Shown here: piece by piece, positions 1 through 4,826 of the stretch | Layout of the letters: each line of letters opens with the position of its first letter | Position numbering within the stretch: position 1 is the stretch's first letter | NCBI GenBank assembly: GCA_023400335.1 | Contig: JAEXFF010000268.1 | Location: forward strand, 1 to 5,858 | DNA: 5,858 nucleotides | Direction: 5' to 3' | Source of the DNA: Bacteroidota bacterium | GTDB lineage: Bacteria; Bacteroidota; Bacteroidia; Bacteroidales; Marinifilaceae | Position numbers and translations under genes: made by a program | Notes under the pieces: generated by a model | Seen by the model: the letters and a program-made list of their open reading frames with translations, nothing else | Database searches by the model: none | What the model was told of the DNA's origin: nothing

Positions 1-297
1 GGATACATAGGCTTGCAGCCAGGTATTGCCGAGATTCGCAGCAGTTGCCGAGATGCCATAATTATCCACTTCCCGGGAAGTAAGATGATGTACATAAGAA
101 GGAAGTATTGAACCCATATAGTATCCCGGAGCGAAAGTCATACCGGCATTGTATTCTACATTCGTAAGTAATTTCGGTAATTCTGCCGTAGTCGGCAGGT
201 TAGGATCAGTGTTAATGTCCAGGAAGTCTTTCTGACAACTTGTAACAAATAATAGAAACACTCCCGTAATGATTGGGGTAAAATATCTTATTTTCAT
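1..297 (-). CDS. SusD/RagB-like outer-membrane nutrient-binding lipoprotein, N-terminal part (left edge cuts it)
   Basis: Ninety-nine codons are visible, starting at the ATG at 297-295 and reading MKIRYFTPIITGVFLLFVTS-C-QKDFLDINTDPN. This is a lipoprotein signal: basic n-region, hydrophobic core at about residues 6-18 and lipobox FVTSC with Cys21 as the lipidated residue. The following QKDFLDINTDPN stretch is typical of the start of mature SusD-family proteins, especially the SusD-like_2 type. SusD proteins sit on the cell surface as a lid over their SusC partner and capture the glycan or oligosaccharide. The gene starts 12 bp after the susC stop, so the two are almost certainly co-transcribed. 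No Shine-Dalgarno sequence is visible; the upstream bases are A-rich (AAATACGAAACG), as is common in Bacteroidota. About four fifths of the protein is off the window, so the substrate cannot be judged. Confidence 0.93.
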   Translation of the reverse strand, partial: MKIRYFTPIITGVFLLFVTSCQKDFLDINTDPNLPTTAELPKLLTNVEYNAGMTFAPGYYMGSILPSYVHHLTSREVDNYGISATAANLGNTWLQAYVS

Positions 298-309
298 ATC
301 GTTTCGTAT

Positions 310-3300
310 TTAGAATGTCAACTTCAGGTTAAAGCCATAACGTTTGGCCGAAGGAGCCGAGGTATAGTCAATACCTTGCACATTTCCTCCACCGTAACTA
401 CCTGCTGTCGGATCGTAATTGGTGTGTTTGGGTACGTTCGGAGCATAGAACCACAAATTACGGGCAACAAAAGAAAGACTGGCACTTCCTAAGAAGGTCT
501 TTTTCAGCCACCTTTTAGGGAAGTCATAGCTAAGCGATAATTCCCTCAAACGAAGTACAGTAGCATCGTAAGTAGCCACTTCGTCTACACCATTAATTGC
601 AAATGTAGAGACAGAGGAACTGCTGACAAAGTAAAGGTCACTTTCTGTCATTTGTACATAGTTCGGAATCTTTTGTCCCTGGGAATTCAACAGTGGTTTT
701 TTAGTAGCCGGATCTGCCAACACCCCAGGAAGAATACGGGTACCTAAACGGTCTTCTGTGTCTTTGGTTACTCCTCTTCCTAAAAGATCGGTTATATAAG
801 TACTGTATACACATCCGCCGTATTGTAAATCAAACATGATATTGAACGAAAAACCCCTGTAAGAAAAAGTATTACTCAAACTTGCCTTAAAATCAGGATT
901 AGGGTCTCCTATATATCCCTCTTCGTCTGCAATGATATAAGCCCCTGAATTCGGGTCAACCAAAAGGTTTCCTTCTTCATCCCTGGCTAATTTTGTACCT
1001 TTCAATATTCCGTAAGGCTGTCCCACTGCCAATACGGGCTTCGGAGTAGAGAATGCTCCTCCGACGGTAATTTCTTCCACTCCGCTGACCAGTTCCTTTA
1101 CTTCACTCCAGTTCTTTGAGAAAGTCGCGTATAAATTCCATTTAAATCCCCCGGCAATGACAGGAGTAGCATCTAAACCGATTTCCAATCCACGATTATT
1201 CATCTTACCAAAATTAGTATAGTAGCTGGTATAACCTGTAGAATAAGGAAGGCTCAAAGGAGCAATCTGATCCGTACTGTTCCGGTTGTAATAAGAAAAA
1301 TCCAGGTTCAGACGGCTATTGAACATTTGCAGGTCCAAACCGACCTCTACTTCAGAGGTGAATTCCGGTTTTAGTTTCGGGTCAAATCTGACATCCCGCA
1401 ATGCCATTTGTGCCTGGCCTAAATAGGGTTGCCCCAACAAGTAAGTCCCATTTTTATAATAAGGGCTAGCATCATTCCCGACTTTAGCCCAACTAGCCCG
1501 GATTTTACCAAAATTTAAAGCTTTGCTATTCAAATGAAAAGCATCTGTAAATACGAAAGAAGCGGTAACAGCAGGATAGAAATAACTCCTGTGATCTTTC
1601 GGCAGTGTAGAAGACCAGTCATTCCGTGCACTTAGGCCGAGAAACAAATAATTTTTATAGTCGAAGGTTATATCTGCAAAGAGAGCCCATAAACTTCTCC
1701 TTGAATAATATTCTTCTGCTGTTTGAGATTCCGTATTTTCCAGATTATATACCCCCGGAGACATGATATTTAAACCCGTAATCTTCCTTTGCTTGACGGT
1801 TAACTGGTTTACATTGTTCCCTAATGTTGCTTTGAAACCGATATCTTCGGTTATATCTTTATTGATATTGATTAATAAAGTAGATTCAATTTCCTGCGTA
1901 TTATATTCATCTGTCAGGATACGACCTTTTCCTCCTAATGCCCTGGACCCCAGATTTAATACTTCTTTACGGTCCATTTTATAATCGTTGATACCTAAGG
2001 TATAATCGGCAGATAACCAACTCAAAAAATCGTATCCCAGATTTATTTTGGCTACGGTACGGTCCATGGTGGTTTCGATTTTATTATTTTTCCAGGACCA
2101 TAACGGATTATCTGCCTGATCTCCTACGAAAAACAGAGAACCTCCGGACGGGGTTTCATAAGGGAGTGACATATCCCAGCTACGTCCCAGGATTAAAGCC
2201 CGGGCGAAAGAAGAAGCTCCGATGCCACTCGACTGATTATTTCCGTACATAGGACCGTGTTGGATGGTGCGGGAATAAGATAAATTACCTCCTGCACGCA
2301 ATCCATTTTCTAATTCATAGTTTCCTCCTACGCCAATGGAATATCTTTCAAAATCGGCATGCGGAATATAACTGTCCTGTTTCATCCGGGAAATAGTAGT
2401 ATTGAAATTACCCTTTTCTCCCACCTGGGAAATATTCAAAGAACCTTCATAAATACCACCGACCCGAAACAAATCCTTTACATTATTTTTATAGGCTTTA
2501 TAAGGAACCATCTCAGGTAAATCCGGGTAATTAGCCCTGTAAATACCACCTCCGTATATATCTAAAGGTACTTCTGTTACTTCCGCAAAATCTGCCCCCC
2601 AGGAACCGTTAGCCCCGCCGGGAAGGAAATTATTACCGGTACCGTACCTGTTTTGATAATCGGGCAATTTACCTATCGTTTCGATAGTATAGGAACCCGT
2701 AAGCGTTACTTCAAGCCCTTTTTGTGCATTGGCTTTTTTAGATCCGGATTTTGTAGTAATTAAAACGACTCCATTGGCAGCCCGGGAACCGTAAAGAGCA
2801 GATGCAGCAGCTCCTTTCAGAACACTCATACTTTCAATATCATTCGGATCTAAAGTAGAAAGCCCGCTTCCGTAGGCACCTCCGGCCTCACTGGCCTGAT
2901 TGGAAGAGGTCGTTTCATTATTACTATAAGGAATTCCATCTACAACGTAAAGAGGCTGATTATTCCCTAAAAAGGAAGAATTCCCCCTTATGGTGATACG
3001 GGTAGCACTACCAGCCGCTCCTGAAGGAGCGTTGATAACAACACCCGGAATTTTGCCGTCCAAAGCTCTCAAGATATCCGGTTCTGCTTTCTGTACTCCT
3101 TCGTCCGCATCTACTTTTGCAACACTGTAACCCAATCCCCGTTCTGCTCTCCTTAATCCCATCGCCGTTACCACAACTTCATCCATACGCATACTTTCGC
3201 TCTCCAGTTTTACGTTGATTACATTTTTTGTTCCAACAACTATTTCCTGAGATTTCATACCAACGAAAGAGAATACCAAAATTGCATTTTCGGGAACATT

Positions 3301-3513
3301 CAGAGCGTAATAGCCATCGATGTTGGTGGATGTTCCTGTGCTAGTCCCTTTCACTACCACAGTCACGCCAGGAAGTGGAGTACCGTCACCCGCATCAGTG
3401 ACTGTACCGCTTACCTGCCTCTCCTGAGCCATACTAAGCTGTATCCCCAATACCATCAGGAATACACATAGTCCGATTAATTTTCTCATACATTGTAATT
3501 TTAAGTTAGACAT
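310..3513 (-). CDS. SusC/RagA-like TonB-dependent outer-membrane transporter
   Basis: This 1067-residue protein is full length for the SusC family (usually about 950-1100). Residues about 9-29 form a signal peptide ending SMAQ. Residues about 33-105 are a carboxypeptidase-regulatory-like beta-sandwich (VSGTVTDAGDGTPLPGVTV...GYYALNVP). Residues about 110-119 (MDEVVVTAMG) fit a TonB-box-like segment. Residues about 125-257 are the plug, with family hallmarks LDGKIPGVVI, ITIRGNSS, PLYVVDGIPY, SMSVLKGAAASALYGSRAANGVVLITTKSG. The remainder is the beta-barrel, ending in FNLKLTF with the terminal Phe recognised by the Bam machinery. It would import a ligand captured by the adjacent SusD, using TonB-ExbBD energy. 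Two in-frame starts exist: 3513 (Met1) and 3489 (Met9). Met9 (MRKLIGLCVFLMVLGIQLS) gives the more standard signal peptide, and neither has a Shine-Dalgarno sequence. The substrate is not predictable from sequence. The 5' end and leader are duplicated in inverse orientation at 4227-4548. Confidence 0.97.
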   Translation of the reverse strand: MSNLKLQCMRKLIGLCVFLMVLGIQLSMAQERQVSGTVTDAGDGTPLPGVTVVVKGTSTGTSTNIDGYYALNVPENAILVFSFVGMKSQEIVVGTKNVINVKLESESMRMDEVVVTAMGLRRAERGLGYSVAKVDADEGVQKAEPDILRALDGKIPGVVINAPSGAAGSATRITIRGNSSFLGNNQPLYVVDGIPYSNNETTSSNQASEAGGAYGSGLSTLDPNDIESMSVLKGAAASALYGSRAANGVVLITTKSGSKKANAQKGLEVTLTGSYTIETIGKLPDYQNRYGTGNNFLPGGANGSWGADFAEVTEVPLDIYGGGIYRANYPDLPEMVPYKAYKNNVKDLFRVGGIYEGSLNISQVGEKGNFNTTISRMKQDSYIPHADFERYSIGVGGNYELENGLRAGGNLSYSRTIQHGPMYGNNQSSGIGASSFARALILGRSWDMSLPYETPSGGSLFFVGDQADNPLWSWKNNKIETTMDRTVAKINLGYDFLSWLSADYTLGINDYKMDRKEVLNLGSRALGGKGRILTDEYNTQEIESTLLININKDITEDIGFKATLGNNVNQLTVKQRKITGLNIMSPGVYNLENTESQTAEEYYSRRSLWALFADITFDYKNYLFLGLSARNDWSSTLPKDHRSYFYPAVTASFVFTDAFHLNSKALNFGKIRASWAKVGNDASPYYKNGTYLLGQPYLGQAQMALRDVRFDPKLKPEFTSEVEVGLDLQMFNSRLNLDFSYYNRNSTDQIAPLSLPYSTGYTSYYTNFGKMNNRGLEIGLDATPVIAGGFKWNLYATFSKNWSEVKELVSGVEEITVGGAFSTPKPVLAVGQPYGILKGTKLARDEEGNLLVDPNSGAYIIADEEGYIGDPNPDFKASLSNTFSYRGFSFNIMFDLQYGGCVYSTYITDLLGRGVTKDTEDRLGTRILPGVLADPATKKPLLNSQGQKIPNYVQMTESDLYFVSSSSVSTFAINGVDEVATYDATVLRLRELSLSYDFPKRWLKKTFLGSASLSFVARNLWFYAPNVPKHTNYDPTAGSYGGGNVQGIDYTSAPSAKRYGFNLKLTF

Positions 3514-3514
3514 A

Positions 3515-3539
3515 ATTTAGGCGGTTTGTTTTTTAATCA
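3515..3539. repeat. Perfect 25-bp inverted repeat, left copy
   Basis: Its reverse complement is identical to 4397-4421. It lies directly upstream of the first susC ATG and includes AACAAACCGCCTAAAT on the minus strand. The pair encloses 857 bp that contain the susC promoter. The repeat is asymmetric, so recombination between the copies would invert the segment. The flanking parts of the longer arms are only about 84-88% identical, so this is the best-conserved asymmetric block. Confidence 0.92.
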
Positions 3540-3590
3540 AGTCATAGTAGAATATTTAATTTTAACAAATAGAAACAGATTATTAAGGAT

Positions 3591-3609
3591 ACCTGCTTAG
3601 TAAGCAGGT
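3591..3609 (-). promoter_or_regulatory. Perfect palindrome / hairpin in the susC leader
   Basis: ACCTGCTTAGTAAGCAGGT is a 9-bp perfect inverted repeat around one central base. In the leader mRNA it can fold as an 8-bp stem with a 3-nt loop. It lies about 100 nt upstream of the start codons and about 105 nt after the predicted transcription start. No U-run follows on the minus strand, so it is not a classical terminator. It could be a repressor operator, an mRNA-stabilising or leader structure, or a recombinase site. A 19-bp exact relative, inverted, is at 4227-4245. Confidence 0.6.
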
Positions 3610-3722
3610 GACATTTTGATATATAACTAGTGTTTATGCTCTTTAGCTGTTATTTATATGCTTACCGTTATGAAAAAAAAGATTATTTAAGAAAATATTA
3701 ATTCAACAGAGACACAACAATG

Positions 3723-3753
3723 CAAATATATGTAAAATATTATGAGTTACAAC
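3723..3753 (-). promoter_or_regulatory. Predicted susC promoter (Bacteroidota -7/-33 type)
   Basis: On the minus strand TATATTTG (3730-3723) fits the Bacteroidota -7 consensus TAnnTTTG exactly. GTTG (3753-3750) stands in for the -33 TTTG at a 19-bp spacing, within the usual range. Transcription would start near 3716, giving a leader of roughly 200 nt before the first susC ATG. I found no other exact CAAAnnTA (plus-strand reading) between here and the gene. The promoter lies inside the segment bounded by the inverted repeats. Confidence 0.5.
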
Positions 3754-4226
3754 TTTTTTGCAGACAATTTTTCATATCGGAATAATTATGTAATTAAATT
3801 TTGAAATATTGAACCCTAAATTGTGTTCCGATTAGGGTTTTTCATCCAAAATCTTATTAGTTGTAAGCTGAATTTTTTAATTCAAGTTTGTATTGAATTT
3901 AATAATTTCAGAAAGATAACTAACCCCTTAAAAAAAAGTTATTTTAAATCGTTGTATTTATGAAATATATGGATTCATATAATGTTTTTTAATAAAATAA
4001 TTAACATAAAATTTACATATTATATAATATAATTATGTATATATTATTTATCTAAATATATATAACAATAATAATGTAATAATTATCATAATATAAATTA
4101 TTGTTTATACAATTCTTAAAATGAATATTTAATTTATAATTATAAATAAATAGTGATATAGTTTGTATAATCTTTACCTTCTGTGTTTTCAAATTAGCTT
4201 ATATCGGGGAGATTTTGGAATTTTAT
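3754..4226. other. AT-rich non-coding spacer
   Basis: I see no credible gene in this stretch. From about 3940 to 4170 it is almost entirely A and T, with runs such as TATATTATATAATATAATTA. It contains a terminator-like stem-loop (3812-3842) and a small hairpin TGAATT-TTTT-AATTCA at 3869-3884. It holds no perfect TAnnTTTG on the plus strand facing the right-hand copy; TATAGTTTG at 4157-4165 is one base off in spacing. The composition contrasts strongly with the coding DNA on either side. It could be a spacer, a regulatory or nucleoid-protein-bound region, or degraded DNA between two formerly divergent genes. Confidence 0.6.
3812..3842 (+). terminator. Terminator-like stem-loop, plus strand
   Basis: AACCCTAA (3812-3819) pairs perfectly with TTAGGGTT (3832-3839) around a 12-nt loop, and a short T-run follows. 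Only three of eight pairs are G-C, so it is weak by bacterial standards. It faces rightward, away from susC, and no gene on the plus strand lies to its left. If real, it would insulate the spacer from rightward, antisense transcription. On the minus strand the hairpin is not followed by a T-run. Confidence 0.35.
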
Positions 4227-4227
4227 T

Positions 4228-4245
4228 CACCTGCTTACTAAGCAG
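4228..4245 (+). promoter_or_regulatory. Second copy of the leader palindrome, partly eroded
   Basis: CACCTGCTTACTAAGCAG is the same sequence as the leader palindrome read on the minus strand at 3610-3593. The following TT replaces GT, so the symmetric part is reduced to CTGCTT-ACT-AAGCAG (6-bp stem). It sits upstream of the dead susC copy in the same relative place as the intact element sits upstream of susC. Confidence 0.6.
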
Positions 4246-4352
4246 TTTGCTTATCTTATATCCAAAATATTAATATTTATTTAATATATATTTTACCACC
4301 GATGTATTTTTCCCATTATTTCTGTTACATCATTTCTCAACAGCTAGATAAC
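4246..4352. other. Segment present only in the right-hand leader copy
   Basis: These 107 AT-rich bases separate the palindrome from the rest of the leader copy, where the intact susC leader has only 9 bp. I see no terminal inverted repeats, target duplication or reading frame that would mark it as an insertion element. It could be an insertion here or a deletion in the live leader. Confidence 0.5.
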
Positions 4353-4396
4353 AGAATCAGTTTCTATTCGCCAAAACTTAATATTCCCATATGACC

Positions 4397-4421
4397 TGAT
4401 TAAAAAACAAACCGCCTAAAT
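4397..4421. repeat. Perfect 25-bp inverted repeat, right copy
   Basis: This is the exact reverse complement of 3515-3539, starting TGATTAAAAAAC and ending CCGCCTAAAT. It lies directly before the truncated coding copy. Together with the left copy it bounds a 907-bp segment. Confidence 0.92.
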
Positions 4422-4674
4422 CGGACTATATATATTCCTGATGATATTAGGGATACAGCTTAGTAGGGCTCAGGAGAGGCAGGTAAGCAGTACGGTCACG
4501 GATACGGGTGACGGTACTACGCTTACTGGGGTGACGGAGGTGGTGAAAGAGAAAGTCACAGAAATATCCAACCATACCCGATTGCAGAAAGAAATTTGTA
4601 AAACAAGAAAAAGTAACCGGACTGGACACTTTTTTCCGGTCACTCTCTTCTTTTATATAGCCGATCCGGAATAG
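4421..4674 (+). pseudogene. susC N-terminal remnant lacking start codons
   Basis: The frame reads ...GLYIFLMILGIQLSRAQERQVSSTVTDTGDGTTLTGVTEVVK, clearly the start of the neighbouring SusC (GLCVFLMVLGIQLSMAQERQVSGTVTDAGDGTPLPGVTVVVK). Identity at DNA level is 112 of 128 bases up to 4548. Thirty-nine bases that contain both start codons in the live gene (3477-3515) are missing here, so the n-region of the signal peptide and the normal starts are gone. Past about 4570 the frame continues without SusC similarity to a stop at 4672-4674, with no plug or barrel. The first remaining ATG (4441) falls inside the old signal peptide, so a useful product is unlikely. No frameshift or stop interrupts the homologous part, which suggests a fairly recent loss. 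No good promoter faces it in the present arrangement. Confidence 0.85.
4612..4644 (+). other. Imperfect inverted repeat after the susC remnant
   Basis: AGTAACCGG (4612-4620) and CCGGTCACT (4636-4644) pair at 8 of 9 positions around a 15-nt loop that itself contains a T-run. A pyrimidine-rich stretch (CTCTTCTTTTATA) follows. It could be a weak rightward terminator before the regulator gene, but the loop is long and the tail is not a clean T-run. Confidence 0.25.
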
Positions 4675-4789
4675 AATCTTTCTTCATTTCGGAACCTCCC
4701 TTCTGTTATCTTTCCCGGAACTTCTGCAAAAAATAGTAAACGCTTACAAAATAATTCATTCCTTAAATAATTTTTTTAGTAAGTTTTTC

Positions 4790-4797
4790 TACTTTTG
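4790..4797 (+). promoter_or_regulatory. Predicted promoter -7 element of the ROK regulator
   Basis: TACTTTTG matches the Bacteroidota -7 consensus TAnnTTTG exactly and would start transcription near 4803, about 24 nt before the ATG. No clean -33 TTTG is present; a T-tract at 4771-4777 is near the expected place. Confidence 0.5.
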
Positions 4798-4826
4798 TAA
4801 TCAATTATTTTCCTAAACAAAAGAAA

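Larger units (their letters stand above)
3349..3611 (-). repeat. Inverted duplication, arm A (intact susC leader and N-terminal codons)
   Basis: Read on the minus strand, this stretch matches 4227-4548 on the plus strand. Matching blocks in order are 3611-3593 (19 of 19 identical to 4227-4245), 3583-3516 (about 57 of 68 identical to 4353-4420) and 3476-3349 (112 of 128 identical, no gaps, to 4421-4548). The intervals 3584-3592 and 3477-3515 differ in length or are absent in the other arm. Counts were made by eye. The arm covers part of the susC 5' leader, both start codons, the signal peptide and the first part of the carboxypeptidase-like domain. Confidence 0.9.
4227..4548 (+). repeat. Inverted duplication, arm B (degraded susC leader and N-terminal codons)
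   Basis: This is the right-hand arm, matching the reverse complement of 3349-3611 in the order palindrome, leader and coding start. Relative to arm A it has about 98 bp more in the leader (4246-4352 against 9 bp at 3584-3592). It also lacks 39 bp at the start-codon region, with the junction at 4420/4421. Weak similarity may continue to about 4570 (shared ACA and TCC codons) and then stops. Confidence 0.9.

Noticed and set aside
1763..1984. 73-codon plus-strand reading frame inside susC
   Set aside because: It is antisense to a strongly conserved SusC barrel region, has no recognisable motif and no promoter; a shadow frame.
3591..3609. Leader palindrome as a Rho-independent terminator
   Set aside because: No U-run follows on the susC-coding strand and none on the other strand, so only the hairpin itself is supported.
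3670..3690. Tiny frame ATG-(Lys)3-Lys-Ile-Ile-like with stop, plus strand
   Set aside because: It is only six codons, has no translation signals and points away from susC; chance in A-rich DNA.
3940..4170. CRISPR array or tandem repeat in the AT-rich block
   Set aside because: The resemblance between short A/T words is low complexity; there is no repeat unit with regular spacing.
4246..4352. Insertion sequence or miniature transposon in the right leader copy
   Set aside because: No terminal inverted repeats or target-site duplication could be seen.
4447..4629. 60-codon minus-strand frame opposite the susC remnant
   Set aside because: It is antisense to recognisable susC homology and has no features of its own.
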